The translations under genes were made by a program, and so were the position numbers. Shown piece after piece: positions 1 to 8,283 of a stretch of DNA of 51,077 nucleotides. How positions within the stretch are numbered: the first letter of the stretch is position 1; each line of letters opens with the position of its first letter. Source of the stretch: Gammaproteobacteria bacterium (GTDB taxonomy: Bacteria; Pseudomonadota; Gammaproteobacteria; JADZEE01); the NCBI GenBank assembly GCA_020850735.1, contig JADZEE010000005.1, positions 1 to 51,077 on the forward strand. Direction: 5' to 3'. The notes beneath the pieces were generated by a model, which saw only the letters and a list, made by a program, of their open reading frames with translations, did not search any database and had not been told where the DNA came from.

Positions 1-97
1 CATCGCGAGGCGCGCAGCGCCGTGGCGATCCAGGCACTTGCGCCCGTGGCTATCGGCGTTCGGGTTGCCACGCCCGCTGCGCGGGCTCGCAACGACG
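1..97 (+). repeat. Palindromic repeat element (GTCATYGCGAG family), 5' end cut by window
   Basis: The left arm reads CATCGCGAGGCGCGCAGCG and the right arm ends CGGGCTCGCAACGACG. The two arms are near-perfect inverted complements around a roughly 35-bp centre. Complete copies of the same element occur at 4125-4224 and 4360-4459. Families of palindromes starting GTCATTGCGAG are widespread in bacterial genomes; that this is a non-autonomous mobile repeat is inference. Confidence 0.85.
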
Positions 98-166
98 GCA
101 GGGGAAGCGTCGCGCCGGCTCGCAACGACGGCAGGGGAAGCGCTGCGCCGGCTCGCGATGACTGTG
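88..166 (+). repeat. 33-bp tandem repeat grown from the palindrome's right arm
   Basis: After the right arm, the segment GGCTCGCAACGACGGCAGGG plus 13 further bases (33 bp in all) appears twice and then a third time in part, ending CTCGCGATGAC. Each unit begins with the arm sequence of the palindromic element, so the array looks like local amplification of that arm. The same thing is seen with other unit lengths at 4472-4583 and 33140-33319. Confidence 0.75.
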
Positions 167-177
167 CCGCGCTCTTG

Positions 178-196
178 GGCGCTTTGCTCAAGCGCC
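178..196. other. Inverted repeat upstream of the HD-GYP gene
   Basis: GGCGCTT and AAGCGCC form a perfect 7-bp stem around a 5-base loop, about 105 bases before the HD-GYP start codon. It could be an operator or part of a terminator for an upstream gene. No T-tract follows it. Confidence 0.35.
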
Positions 197-299
197 GGGG
201 CGGCCGTGCCGATAAGGGCAACAGCGAGATGACCGGGCACCGTCACCGGCGCGATTCGTCGCGACCACCCGGTGAGAAGATCGGCAAGGAACAGGGGCC

Positions 300-1544
300 A
301 TGTTGAAGAAAGTACCCGTAGATCAACTCCGGCTCGGCATGTTTCTGAACGAGCTGTGCGGCTCGTGGATGGATCATCCGTTCTGGACCACGCGGTTCAT
401 GCTCAAGGATCCGGACGATCTCGACCGCCTGCGCACGTCGGGCGTCCGCGAGGCGTGGATAGACACCAGCCGGGGTCTGGACGTCGAACCCACGGACGGG
501 GACACCGCCGCCGGGGAGACCGCCGCCGAGGCCCGTGCACGCAACGAGCAGGAGCTGCTCACCAAGGCCGTGGCACAGCCCGACTCGCGAACGGATCTCC
601 AGGCGGAGCTGCAGCGCGCCTCCCGGATCTGCAGTCGCGGGAAAACCGCGGTCGTGTCCATGTTCCAGGAAGCGCGCATGGGCCGGGCCGTGGAAACCCG
701 CGCGCTCGAGCCCCTGGTCGAGGAGATCTCCGCCTCGGTCATGCGCAATCCGAGCGCCCTCATCAGCCTCGCACGCCTGAAGACCGCCGACGACTACACC
801 TACATGCATTCGGTCGCCGTGTGCGCGCTGATGATCGCGCTCGCGCGCCAGCTCGGCCTCGACCAAGCCCAAACGCGCGAGGCGGGAGTGGCCGGCCTGA
901 TCCACGATCTCGGCAAGGCCGTCATTCCCCTGGAAATCCTCAACAAGCCAGGCAAGCTCACGGACGACGAGTTCGCGCGCATCAAGACCCACCCGGTAGA
1001 GGGCCACCGCATGCTGAGCGAAGCCGGTGGCGCCGGCGAAATGTCGCTCGACGTGTGCCTGCACCACCACGAGAAAGTCGACGGCGGCGGCTATCCGGAT
1101 CGTCTGTCCGGCGAGGCGATCAGCCTGTACGCGAAAATGGGGGCCGTGTGCGACGTGTACGACGCGATCACGTCCAACCGCCCCTACAAGGCGGGCTGGG
1201 ATCCGGGCGAGGCGATCCGCAAGATGAACGAGTGGAGCACCGGGCACTTCGACAACCGGGTGTTCCAGGCCTTCGTCAAGAGCGTCGGCATCTACCCGAT
1301 CGGTTCGCTGGTACGCCTGGAGTCCGGGCGGCTCGCCGTGGTCACGGAGCTGATCGAGGGCTCGCTGCTCACGCCGAAGGTCAAGCAGTTCTACTGCACC
1401 CGGACCGGGGCGCGGATCGCGATCCGCGAGATCGATCTGACCCGCCCCGAAGTGCACGAGCGCATCGTGAGCTGGGAGTCGCCGGAGCGGTGGGGCTTCA
1501 CGGACCTGGACGAGCTCTGGAACAGCGAGCCGACGCGCCACTGA
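300..1544 (+). CDS. HD-GYP domain c-di-GMP phosphodiesterase with DUF3391 N-terminus
   Basis: Likely hydrolyses cyclic di-GMP in the cytoplasm. The first ~60 residues (LKKVPVDQLRLGMFLNELCG) match the DUF3391 region that precedes HD-GYP domains. The HD-GYP domain covers about residues 145-330: H170, the HD pair at 202-203 (IHDLGKA), H231 and H255-257, then the family signature HHEKVDGGGYP and RPYKAGW. All metal-binding positions that I can align are present, so it should be active. The start is the ATG preceded by AAGGAACAGGGG as a ribosome-binding site. At 414 residues it has the usual length for this architecture. It is a single-gene unit, convergent with the alcohol dehydrogenase gene. It belongs with the other c-di-GMP proteins at 15.7-30.2 kb by function, not by operon. 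Family assignment is firm; the output process is unknown. Confidence 0.95.
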   Translation: MLKKVPVDQLRLGMFLNELCGSWMDHPFWTTRFMLKDPDDLDRLRTSGVREAWIDTSRGLDVEPTDGDTAAGETAAEARARNEQELLTKAVAQPDSRTDLQAELQRASRICSRGKTAVVSMFQEARMGRAVETRALEPLVEEISASVMRNPSALISLARLKTADDYTYMHSVAVCALMIALARQLGLDQAQTREAGVAGLIHDLGKAVIPLEILNKPGKLTDDEFARIKTHPVEGHRMLSEAGGAGEMSLDVCLHHHEKVDGGGYPDRLSGEAISLYAKMGAVCDVYDAITSNRPYKAGWDPGEAIRKMNEWSTGHFDNRVFQAFVKSVGIYPIGSLVRLESGRLAVVTELIEGSLLTPKVKQFYCTRTGARIAIREIDLTRPEVHERIVSWESPERWGFTDLDELWNSEPTRH

Positions 1545-1622
1545 TCGCGCTGCGCAACCAGTGGCGGGAACCCGCAACACCGCCGGCCGCTCACGGCAGG
1601 CGAGCTGACCGGCGACCGCCCC

Positions 1623-2618
1623 TCAGTCGATCTCGAGCACAGCCGCGCCCTGGATGCGGCCGTCGCGCAGCGCCGCGAGCGCCTCGTTGGCGCGCTCGAG
1701 CCGGAACGTATGCACGTGCGTACGCACCGGCACGCGCGGCGCCAGCTCCAGAAACTCCAGGCCGTCGCGGCGGGTGAGATTAGCGACCGAGCGCAGGACA
1801 CGCTCGCCCCACAGGATCGCATACGGGAAAGCGGGAACGTCGCTCATGTGGATCCCGGCACACACGACGATCCCGCCCTTGCGCACGGCGCGCAGCGCCG
1901 CCGGCACCAGCGCGCCGACCGGCGCGAACAGGATCGCGGCATCCAGCGCCTGCGGGGGTGCGGCGTGCGCATCGCCTGCCCAGAGCGCGCCCAGCGAGCG
2001 CGCATACGCCTGTGCCTCGGTATCGCCGGGGCGGCTGAAGGCGTAGATCTCGCGCCCCTCGAAGCCGGCCACCTGGGCGAGGATGTGGGCGGCGGCACCG
2101 AAGCCATAGATGCCGAGCCGGCGCGCATCGCCGGCCATGCGCAGGCTGCGATAACCGATGAGGCCCGCGCACAGCAGCGGCGCGGCCTCGGCATCGCTGT
2201 AGTCACCATGGATGGGGAAACAGAATCGCTGATCGGCGACCGTGAGCTCGGCATAGCCGCCGTCGATCTGATAACCCGTGAAACGCGCCGAATCGCACAG
2301 GTTTTCCCGCCCGTGCGTGCAGTAACCGCAGCGGCCGCAGGTGTGTCCGAGCCAGGGCACACCGACGCGCGCACCGACCGCGAACTGATCGACCCCCGGT
2401 CCGCAGCCCTCGATCACGCCGACGATCTCGTGGCCGAGCACCAGCGGCAGCTTCGGTTCGGTGAGGTCGCCGTCGGCGACGTGCAGATCGGTGCGGCACA
2501 CGCCGCAGGCGCGCACCCGCACGAGCACCTGTCCAGGTGCCGGCACCGGCGGGGCGATGTCGCGGGCGAGCAGCGGTTCGCCCTGACGCTCGAGCAGCAT
2601 GGCGCGCATGCGTCGCAT
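1623..2618 (-). CDS. Zinc-dependent alcohol dehydrogenase (MDR family)
   Basis: A medium-chain dehydrogenase/reductase of the zinc alcohol dehydrogenase class; substrate unknown. The catalytic zinc ligands are C41 (GVCRTDLH), H63 with E64 (GHE) and C150. The structural zinc site is C94, C97, C100 and C108 (CGRCGYCTHGRENLC). The nucleotide-binding turn is YGFGAAAH near residue 175. At 331 residues it is slightly short for the family (about 340-350). The start could be residue 1 or M4 (2609). The gene lies 130 bp downstream of hemW on the same strand and ends convergently with the HD-GYP gene. The cofactor is probably NAD(P)H. I see nothing that fixes the physiological substrate. Confidence 0.92.
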   Translation of the reverse strand: MRRMRAMLLERQGEPLLARDIAPPVPAPGQVLVRVRACGVCRTDLHVADGDLTEPKLPLVLGHEIVGVIEGCGPGVDQFAVGARVGVPWLGHTCGRCGYCTHGRENLCDSARFTGYQIDGGYAELTVADQRFCFPIHGDYSDAEAAPLLCAGLIGYRSLRMAGDARRLGIYGFGAAAHILAQVAGFEGREIYAFSRPGDTEAQAYARSLGALWAGDAHAAPPQALDAAILFAPVGALVPAALRAVRKGGIVVCAGIHMSDVPAFPYAILWGERVLRSVANLTRRDGLEFLELAPRVPVRTHVHTFRLERANEALAALRDGRIQGAAVLEID

Positions 2619-2748
2619 TGTCCGCGTGCCGGCGCCGCATCGCCAGCGGCCCCCGGACCGGGACGCGCGAAATCCGGTTTGCCGTCGCCAGCTCCCCCGG
2701 GGATGGCGCGCCGCGCGCTGACGGCGTTCGGGCGCCGCGCCGGCGCCC

Positions 2749-3924
2749 TCAGGCGGCCAGCGCGTCGAGCGCGGTCTCAGCGCTGACCAGGATGTCGTTC
2801 AGAAACGGGAAGCCGGCGGCGCTCGGCCGGATCCGCCCGCCGTGTACTTCGATCCAGCCGCGTACCCGTGCCTCGGCGAGCGCCGCGTCGAGCAAGGCGC
2901 GAGGCAGACCGGTGCGCTGCTCGAACAGCGTCACTTCGAAGCCGTCCACGAGTCGCAGCGCGTTGAGCAGGAACTCCGCCACGCGCCGTCCGGGCGCGTC
3001 CGCGATCTCGATGCGCACGCCCGCGGCGCTGCCGGCTTCGGCCATATAGCGTCCGGGCTCGCGCACACGCACGCTGCGCACGACGGTGCCGTCCGCACGC
3101 GTGAACTTGCCGTGCGCGCCCGCGCCGATACCGAGATAGTCACCGAACTCCCAATAATTGAGGTTGTGGCGGCAGCGGCGCCCCGCGCGCGCATACGCGG
3201 ACACCTCGTAACGCGTGTAGCCGGCGGCGGCGAGCAGCGCGTGGCCGCCCGTCTCGATCGCGGCAACCGTGTCCTCATCGGGCAGAGCCGGCGGCGCACG
3301 ATGAAAAGCGGTGCCGGGCTCGATCGTGAGCTGGTACCAGGAGATCTGCCCGGGGCCGAGCGCGACGATGCGCTCGAGATCCGCGTGGCTGCCGGCCGGC
3401 GTGTCGCCGGGCAGGGCGTACATGAGATCGACGTTGACGTCGTCGAAGCCGGCGCTGCGTGCCAGCGCGCAGGCCTGCTGCGCCTGCGCGGCCGTATGGA
3501 TCCGTCCGAGCGTCGCCAGCATGGCGTCGCGCAGACTCTGCACGCCCAGGGAAATGCGGTTGATCCCGGCGGCGCGATAGGCGCGGAAGCGCGCGGCTTC
3601 CGCCGTGCCGGGATTGGCCTCGACGGTGATCTCCGCAGTCGCGGGCAGCGGCAGCAGCGCGGCGACGCCTTCGAGCAGACGGGCGAGGGCCGGCGCGCCA
3701 AACAGGCTCGGCGTGCCCCCGCCCAGAAACACGCTCACCAGCGGACGCGGTTCCAGCCCGTCGACGGCGAGGCGCAGATCGCGCAGCAGCGCGTCGACAT
3801 AGGCTTGGTCGGGGATCTCCCCGCGCAGACCGTGCGAATTGAAGTCGCAGTACGGGCACTTGCGCACGCACCAGGGCAGGTGCACGTACAGAGCGAGCGG
3901 CGGCAGGGTCTGGACGGCTTCCAT
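2749..3924 (-). CDS. hemW: Radical SAM heme chaperone HemW
   Basis: HemW is a radical-SAM protein formerly annotated as an oxygen-independent coproporphyrinogen III oxidase; it binds heme and is thought to insert it into respiratory proteins. The iron-sulfur motif is C19-x3-C23-x2-C26 (CVRKCPYCDF). GGGTPS follows, and HNLNYW is the heme-binding HNxxYW signature that separates HemW from HemN. Length is 391 residues, normal for the family. I chose ATG at 3924 (MEAVQTLPP): the open frame continues upstream to 4269, but that part is translated repeat sequence. hemW next to rdgB and rph is a common gammaproteobacterial arrangement. Here a 790-bp repeat block separates them. Confidence 0.95.
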   Translation of the reverse strand: MEAVQTLPPLALYVHLPWCVRKCPYCDFNSHGLRGEIPDQAYVDALLRDLRLAVDGLEPRPLVSVFLGGGTPSLFGAPALARLLEGVAALLPLPATAEITVEANPGTAEAARFRAYRAAGINRISLGVQSLRDAMLATLGRIHTAAQAQQACALARSAGFDDVNVDLMYALPGDTPAGSHADLERIVALGPGQISWYQLTIEPGTAFHRAPPALPDEDTVAAIETGGHALLAAAGYTRYEVSAYARAGRRCRHNLNYWEFGDYLGIGAGAHGKFTRADGTVVRSVRVREPGRYMAEAGSAAGVRIEIADAPGRRVAEFLLNALRLVDGFEVTLFEQRTGLPRALLDAALAEARVRGWIEVHGGRIRPSAAGFPFLNDILVSAETALDALAA

Positions 3925-4038
3925 GTCATCAGCCTCCGTCACAGCGGCCGCCGATGCAAGCCGCCGGCGTGGGCCCGAGACCGTCACAACGCCGCCGCCG
4001 TCATTGCCGGAAGGCTGGCGGGCCCGCCCCGGCTCCAC

Positions 4039-4118
4039 CGTCATCGCGAGGCGCGCAGCGACGTGGCGATCCACACCCGTGCGCCCGTGGCCATCGACCT
4101 CTGGATTGCCACGCCGCT
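4039..4118 (+). repeat. Palindromic repeat element, right arm missing
   Basis: The left arm and centre match the complete copies at 4125 and 4360. The copy breaks off after GGATTGCCACGCCGCTTCCC and runs straight into the next element. The junction GCTTCCCGCCGTCAT is the same one that precedes the two later copies, so this copy was probably truncated by recombination or duplication of the downstream unit. Confidence 0.8.
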
Positions 4119-4124
4119 TCCCGC

Positions 4125-4224
4125 CGTCATCGCGAGGCGCGCAGCGACGTGGCGATCCACACGCGTGCGCCCGTGGCCATCGACCTCTGGATTGCCACGC
4201 CCGCTGCGCGGGCTCGCAATGACG
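4125..4224 (+). repeat. Palindromic repeat element, complete copy (100 bp)
   Basis: The left arm CGTCATCGCGAGGCGCGCAG and the right arm ending CGGGCTCGCAATGACG are inverted complements over about 35 bp with few mismatches. The centre holds a non-palindromic core beginning CACACGCGTGCGCCCGTGG. It is essentially identical to the copy at 4360-4459. No coding capacity is plausible. If transcribed, it would fold into a long hairpin downstream of rdgB. Confidence 0.9.
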
Positions 4225-4236
4225 AACGGTGGACGC

Positions 4237-4292
4237 GTCGCGCGGGCTCGACGGCAGGGGACGCGTCACACGGGCTCGACGGCAGCGGACGC
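4237..4292 (+). repeat. 28-bp tandem repeat, two units
   Basis: Two 28-bp units, GTCGCGCGGGCTCGACGGCA plus 8 bases, follow the right arm of the complete palindrome. A third, partial unit leads into CTCACCAGGACGGG. The homologous position in the next duplicated block (4472-4583) carries four units, so copy number differs between the two blocks. Confidence 0.8.
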
Positions 4293-4359
4293 GTCACGCG
4301 GGCTCACCAGGACGGGGGACTCAGCAGTACGCAGCGTCGCCATGGGACTAGCTTCCCGC

Positions 4360-4459
4360 CGTCATCGCGAGGCGCGCAGCGACGTGGCGATCCACACGCG
4401 TGCGCCCGTGGCCATCGACCTCTGGATTGCCACGCCCGCTGCGCGGGCTCGCAATGACG
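4360..4459 (+). repeat. Palindromic repeat element, complete copy (100 bp)
   Basis: Nearly identical to 4125-4224, including the central core. With the 28-bp array and the conserved spacer that ends GACTAGCTTCCCGC, it forms a composite unit: 4125-4359 is one copy, 4360-4650 is the second, and 4651 starts a third that is truncated. Confidence 0.9.
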
Positions 4460-4471
4460 AGCGGTGGACGC

Positions 4472-4583
4472 GTCGCGCGGGCTCGACGGCGGTGGACGCG
4501 TCGGGCGGGCTCGACGGCAGGGGACGCGTCGGGCGGGCTCGACGGCAGGGGACGCGTCGGGCGGGCTCGACGGCAGGGGACGC
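4472..4583 (+). repeat. 28-bp minisatellite, four units
   Basis: Four contiguous 28-bp units with the pattern GTCGGGCGGGCTCGACGGCA plus GGGGACGC, followed by a partial fifth. The units start with the right-arm sequence of the palindrome (GCGGGCTCG...). Three of the four are identical, which suggests recent slippage or unequal exchange. There are no unique spacers, so it is not a CRISPR array. Confidence 0.88.
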
Positions 4584-4650
4584 GTCGGGCAGGCTCACCA
4601 GGACGGGGGACTCAGCAGTACGCAGCGTCGCCATGGGACTAGCTTCCCGC

Positions 4651-4686
4651 CGTCATCGCGAGGCGCGCAGCGACGTGGCGATCCAG
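4651..4686 (+). repeat. Palindromic repeat element, left arm only
   Basis: CGTCATCGCGAGGCGCGCAG followed by CGACGTGGCGATCCA. The sequence then leaves the element and reaches the rdgB stop codon at 4716. It is the truncated third copy of the composite unit. Confidence 0.8.
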
Positions 4687-4715
4687 GCCTGCGAACGCGC
4701 CGTCGCACCAGGCGG

Positions 4716-5348
4716 TCACCCGCGTCGTTCGGGCGTGCGGTAGTAGTGTTCGCGCAGGGCCTGCGACAGCGCCTGCGCCGCGCGGGCGCGATGGCTGATG
4801 CGGTTCTTTTCCGCGGGCTCCAGCTCCGCGGACGTGCAATCGTGCGTCGGTACGAAAAAGATCGGATCGTAGCCGAAGCCCTGGCTGCCGCGCGGCGCGC
4901 GCAGCAGCCGGCCCTCCCAGACGCCGTCGCACACGAGCGGCGTCGGATCGAGGCCGTGGCGCAGGTACACCATGACGCAGTGAAAACGCGCCGTCCGCGC
5001 CGGATCGGGCACGTCGGCCACGTCGGCCAGGAGTTTTTCCAGGTTGGCGCGGTCGTCCGCGCCCGATCCGGCATAACGCGCGGAGAAAACGCCCGGCGAT
5101 CCGCCGAGCGCGTCGACCTCGATGCCGGAGTCGTCGGCGATGGCCGGCAGGCCCGTCACCCGGGCGGCGTGACGGGCCTTGATGATGGCGTTTTCGACGA
5201 AGGTGAGACCTGTTTCCTGCACATCGCCGGCACCGAGATCCGCCTGCGCCAGGATCGTCAGATCGAGATCCGCGAGCAGCGCTCGCAGTTCCCGCAGCTT
5301 GCCCGGGTTGCCGCTCGCCAGCACCACCCGGCGTGCGGCGAGGGTCAT
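4716..5348 (-). CDS. rdgB: XTP/dITP diphosphatase (RdgB/HAM1)
   Basis: Removes non-canonical purine nucleotides (ITP, dITP, XTP) from the precursor pool by pyrophosphohydrolysis to the monophosphate. Family motifs are the N-terminal [10 protein letters not shown] substrate loop, [14 protein letters not shown] with the metal-binding acidic residues, [13 protein letters not shown], and SHRARA near the C-terminus. Length is 210 residues, close to the usual ~200. Its ATG overlaps the rph stop as ATGA (5345-5348), so it should be translationally coupled to rph. The 3' end abuts a repeat block. The assignment is secure. Confidence 0.96.
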   Translation of the reverse strand: MTLAARRVVLASGNPGKLRELRALLADLDLTILAQADLGAGDVQETGLTFVENAIIKARHAARVTGLPAIADDSGIEVDALGGSPGVFSARYAGSGADDRANLEKLLADVADVPDPARTARFHCVMVYLRHGLDPTPLVCDGVWEGRLLRAPRGSQGFGYDPIFFVPTHDCTSAELEPAEKNRISHRARAAQALSQALREHYYRTPERRG

Positions 5349-6061
5349 CGTGCGAGCGCGTCGCGCTGGTGCCCGAGCAGCTGCTGGACACCGCCGCGAG
5401 CCAGATCGAGCATCGCATGCAGCTCCTCGAGACGGAAAGCGTGGCCCTCGGCCGTACCCTGCAGCTCGACGAAGTGGCCGGCTTCATTCAATACCACGTT
5501 CAGATCGGTCTCGGCGAGCGAGTCCTCGGCGTAGTCGAGATCGAGAATGGGTGTCCCCTTGTAGATCCCGACCGACACCGCTGCGACCATGCCGTGGATG
5601 GGACTCGCGCCGATCATGCTGCGGTCCTGCATGGTCGCGATCGCGTCCACCAGCGCCACGTAGGCGCCGGTGATAGAGGCGGATCGGGTGCCGCCATCGG
5701 CCTGCAGCACGTCACAGTCGATGGTGACGGTATGCTCGCCGAGCGCGGCGAGATCGACCACGGCGCGCAGCGATCGGCCGATGAGACGCTGGATTTCCAG
5801 CGTGCGCCCGCCCTGCCGGCCCTGGCTCGCCTCGCGGCGGTTGCGCTCGCCGGTGGCGCGCGGCAGCATCCCGTACTCGGCCGTGACCCAGCCGCTGCCC
5901 TTGCCGCGCAGCCAGTTGGGCACCCGGGTCTCCACCGTGGCGTTGCACAATACCCGCGTGTCGCCGTACTCGATGAGCACGGAGCCTTCGGCGTGGCGGG
6001 TGTAATGGCGGGTCAACTTGACCGCGCGCAGCTCATCGAGGTCTCTGCCGCTCGGGCGCAT
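5345..6061 (-). CDS. rph: Ribonuclease PH
   Basis: Phosphorolytic 3'-5' exoribonuclease that trims tRNA 3' ends. The sequence covers the whole RNase PH fold: [16 protein letters not shown] at the start, the RPH signature around [38 protein letters not shown], then [20 protein letters not shown] and [17 protein letters not shown]. Start chosen at MRPSGRD (6061), giving 238 residues as in the family; an upstream in-frame ATG at 6121 would add 20 unrelated residues across the promoter. It overlaps rdgB by 4 bp and is divergent from yicC. Confidence 0.96.
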   Translation of the reverse strand: MRPSGRDLDELRAVKLTRHYTRHAEGSVLIEYGDTRVLCNATVETRVPNWLRGKGSGWVTAEYGMLPRATGERNRREASQGRQGGRTLEIQRLIGRSLRAVVDLAALGEHTVTIDCDVLQADGGTRSASITGAYVALVDAIATMQDRSMIGASPIHGMVAAVSVGIYKGTPILDLDYAEDSLAETDLNVVLNEAGHFVELQGTAEGHAFRLEELHAMLDLARGGVQQLLGHQRDALAR

Positions 6062-6097
6062 CTGGGATCCTGGGGTCGAAAAACCGGTGGGGCCGCG

Positions 6098-6103
6098 ATT
6101 ATA
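6098..6103 (-). promoter_or_regulatory. Candidate -10 box for rph-rdgB
   Basis: TATAAT on the minus strand, 37-42 bases upstream of the rph start codon, would give a leader of about 30 bases. No good -35 hexamer is visible at 16-18 bp. It lies in the divergent rph/yicC gap. Confidence 0.45.
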
Positions 6104-6192
6104 GCCACATCCTCCCGGCACCGGTATTTGCGCCCATCACCCGAACCGCTAACATGCCCCTTCCTGCACCCCGCCGCATACGGAATTCAAGC

Positions 6193-7059
6193 ATGGTCAA
6201 CAGCATGACGGCGTTCGCGCGCCAGTCCGCCGAAGGCGAATGGGGCCGGGCGACCTGGGAGCTGCGCTCGGTCAATCACCGTTTCCTCGATCTGTCGCTG
6301 CGGCTGCCGGAAGATTTCCGCGCCCTGGAGAGCCGGATCCGGGAGAGCGCCTCGCGCCGCCTCAAGCGCGGCAAAGTCGACTGCACCCTGCGCGTCGAGG
6401 CCCCGCTGGCCGGCGCAGCCGGCCTGCAGGTCAACGCGGCCGTCGTCGATCAGATCGCCGCCGCCACCGCCGCGGTGAGCGCGCGCCTGCCTGCGGCAGC
6501 GCCGGTGAACCCGCTCGATGTCCTGCGCTTTCCCGGCGTGCTCGATTCCACCACAACCGACGCCGAGCAGCTGACCGGCTCGGTGCTGGCACTGTTCGAC
6601 ACGGCCATCGAGTCCCTCGCCGCGACGCGCGTACGCGAGGGAGCGAAGCTCCACGAGATGATTGCCTCGCGCACGGCGCTGGCGCGCGAACAGGTCGCGC
6701 AGCTTCGCCCGCGCATGCCGGCACTGTTCGACGAGATCCGCGAACGACTGCGTACCCGCCTCGGTGAATTACAGGCGGAGCTGGACCCGACCCGGCTGGA
6801 GCAGGAACTGGTCGTGGTCGCGTCCAAGCTCGACGTCGCCGAGGAGCTCGACCGGCTCGATGCGCACCTCGAGGAGGTCGAACGCGTGCTCGGCGACGAC
6901 GACGCCATCGGGCGCCGGCTCGATTTTCTGATGCAGGAGCTGCACCGGGAAGCCAACACCCTCGGCGCCAAGTCCGCACACCTGGCCACGACCGCCGCCT
7001 CAGTCGAGCTCAAGGTCCTGATCGAGCAGATGCGCGAACAGGTCCAGAACATCGAATGA
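6193..7059 (+). CDS. yicC: YicC family endoribonuclease
   Basis: A YicC/YloC family protein; members are reported as endoribonucleases, and E. coli YicC affects small-RNA decay. The N-terminal YicC-like domain starts MVNSMTAFARQSAEGEWG and continues WELRSVNHRFLDLSLRLPE. The C-terminal DUF1732 domain contains RLEQELVVVASKLDVAEELDRL and the very conserved GRRLDFLMQELHREANTLG, then KVLIEQMREQVQNIE at the end. Length is 288 residues (E. coli 287). Start chosen at MVNSMTAF (6193) rather than an upstream ATG at 6154. gmk follows after 25 bp, the classical yicC-gmk pairing. Confidence 0.95.
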   Translation: MVNSMTAFARQSAEGEWGRATWELRSVNHRFLDLSLRLPEDFRALESRIRESASRRLKRGKVDCTLRVEAPLAGAAGLQVNAAVVDQIAAATAAVSARLPAAAPVNPLDVLRFPGVLDSTTTDAEQLTGSVLALFDTAIESLAATRVREGAKLHEMIASRTALAREQVAQLRPRMPALFDEIRERLRTRLGELQAELDPTRLEQELVVVASKLDVAEELDRLDAHLEEVERVLGDDDAIGRRLDFLMQELHREANTLGAKSAHLATTAASVELKVLIEQMREQVQNIE

Positions 7060-7084
7060 GGCCAGCGGCCATGGACCTGCCGGC

Positions 7085-7711
7085 ATGAGTGGAATGCTGT
7101 TCATCGTCTCCGCGCCCTCGGGCGCTGGCAAGACCAGTCTCGTCAACGGCCTGATCGGCATGCTCGAGGACGTCGTCCTGTCGGTGTCTTACACCACCCG
7201 CGCGCCGCGCCCCGGGGAACGCGACGGTGTCGAATATCAGTTCGTGGACGAAGAGACATTCGACGGCATGATCTCGGACGGGCGTTTTCTCGAGCACGCC
7301 ACGGTATTCGACCAGCACTACGGCACCAGCCGGGACTGGGTTGCCCGCCAGCGCGACGCCGGCCTGGACGTCATCCTCGAGATCGACTGGCAGGGCGCAC
7401 GGCAGGTGAAGAACGTGGTCGGCGACGCAGTCGGCGTGTTCATCCTGCCACCGTCGCTCGAGGAGCTCCGGGCGCGGCTGTCGCGCCGGGGGCAGGATAG
7501 CGCCGAGATCATCGATCGGCGCATGCGCGACGCGGTCGAGGAGATGTCGCATTACGCGGAATATGACTACCTGCTCGTCAATGACGAATTCGAGGGCGCC
7601 CTGGCGGGACTGGCGTCGATCGTCCGGGCCACCCGGCTGTCGCTCGCATCGCAGCGGCGCAGGCTGGCCGGCACGCTGGCAGGCCTGATACCCGGCGCCG
7701 ACGGCGCCTGA
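7085..7711 (+). CDS. gmk: Guanylate kinase
   Basis: Phosphorylates GMP to GDP with ATP, supplying guanine nucleotides for DNA, RNA and (p)ppGpp. The P-loop is [10 protein letters not shown] at residues 10-19. [19 protein letters not shown] is the GMP-binding segment. [10 protein letters not shown] and the lid region [17 protein letters not shown] follow. Length is 208 residues, normal. It lies between yicC and rpoZ, the usual gammaproteobacterial order, 260 bp ahead of rpoZ. Confidence 0.97.
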   Translation: MSGMLFIVSAPSGAGKTSLVNGLIGMLEDVVLSVSYTTRAPRPGERDGVEYQFVDEETFDGMISDGRFLEHATVFDQHYGTSRDWVARQRDAGLDVILEIDWQGARQVKNVVGDAVGVFILPPSLEELRARLSRRGQDSAEIIDRRMRDAVEEMSHYAEYDYLLVNDEFEGALAGLASIVRATRLSLASQRRRLAGTLAGLIPGADGA

Positions 7712-7720
7712 TATACTTTT

Positions 7721-7749
7721 CCCCGAGCGGCGAACCACTTAGCTCGGGG
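7721..7749. other. Hairpin between gmk and rpoZ
   Basis: CCCCGAGC and GCTCGGGG form a perfect 8-bp stem around a 13-base loop, ten bases after the gmk stop. No U-tract follows. It could be a weak terminator, a processing site or an mRNA-stabilising hairpin that separates gmk from rpoZ. The rest of the 260-bp gap shows no gene. Confidence 0.5.
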
Positions 7750-7971
7750 CGGCGACCGGCCGGGAGGCCGGCTGCAGCCGCCTCCGCGAGGCGAATTCGC
7801 GCAATGGGCACGTGCGACCGGCGTGTGGGGCCGGTATGCCGGCGCCTGTTCTCAGGGCCGGCTCGAGCCGGTCATCGTCGCGACCGCCAGCACGTTCGTC
7901 ACCCACGACAACGCCACCTCGCGTGGCCGCGATTCCGGCGCTTAGCCAAACATGCAAAGAGGTATTCGATA

Positions 7972-8250
7972 ATGGCCCGATTGACCGTGGAGGACTGCCT
8001 CCCCTTCGTGGGTAACCGCTTCGACCTGGTGCTGCTGGCGGCCAAGCGTGCGCGCCAGCTGTCACTCGGCTCGCGCCCGCTGGTGGAGGAGGAATCCGAC
8101 AAGCCGACCGTCATCGCGCTGCGGGAGATTGGCGCCGGCCTCATGAGCGACGCCGTGATCGAGGAGATCGAAGCGAAGGAATCGCCGGTGATGCAGGAGT
8201 CCGACGTGTTCGTCGATCCGCTCCCGAACGCACCGCCGTTCGAAACCTGA
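7972..8250 (+). CDS. rpoZ: RNA polymerase omega subunit
   Basis: Small subunit of RNA polymerase that helps beta-prime fold and, with beta-prime, forms a ppGpp-binding site in proteobacteria. The N-terminus [20 protein letters not shown] and the following [10 protein letters not shown] are typical of omega. The middle ([20 protein letters not shown]) also fits. Length is 92 residues (E. coli 91). The start is the ATG preceded by AAAGAGG; the frame stays open upstream to 7804 but that part does not resemble omega. spoT begins 47 bases downstream. Confidence 0.96.
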   Translation: MARLTVEDCLPFVGNRFDLVLLAAKRARQLSLGSRPLVEEESDKPTVIALREIGAGLMSDAVIEEIEAKESPVMQESDVFVDPLPNAPPFET

Positions 8251-8257
8251 TCCCCCC

Positions 8258-8283
8258 GACGGGACGGCGTCCAGCGTCCCGTC
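8258..8283. other. Perfect 9-bp stem hairpin between rpoZ and spoT
   Basis: GACGGGACG and CGTCCCGTC pair perfectly around an 8-base loop in the 47-base gap. No U-tract follows, so intrinsic termination would be weak. The position could allow attenuation or mRNA processing between rpoZ and spoT, or could sequester the region just upstream of the spoT start. Confidence 0.55.

Noticed and set aside
243..1580. Long minus-strand frame antisense to the HD-GYP gene
   Set aside because: The plus strand has a complete HD-GYP protein with start signal; the antisense translation resembles nothing.
2655..2670. Shared 15-bp string between 2655 and about 17081
   Set aside because: Short GC-rich identity with unrelated flanks, likely chance.
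3925..4269. N-terminal extension of HemW by 115 residues
   Set aside because: The extension translates the palindromic repeats and has no HemW similarity; the family starts a few residues before LYVHLPWC.
7804..7971. Upstream extension of the rpoZ frame
   Set aside because: The added 56 residues do not resemble omega, and a ribosome-binding site is placed directly before the ATG at 7972.
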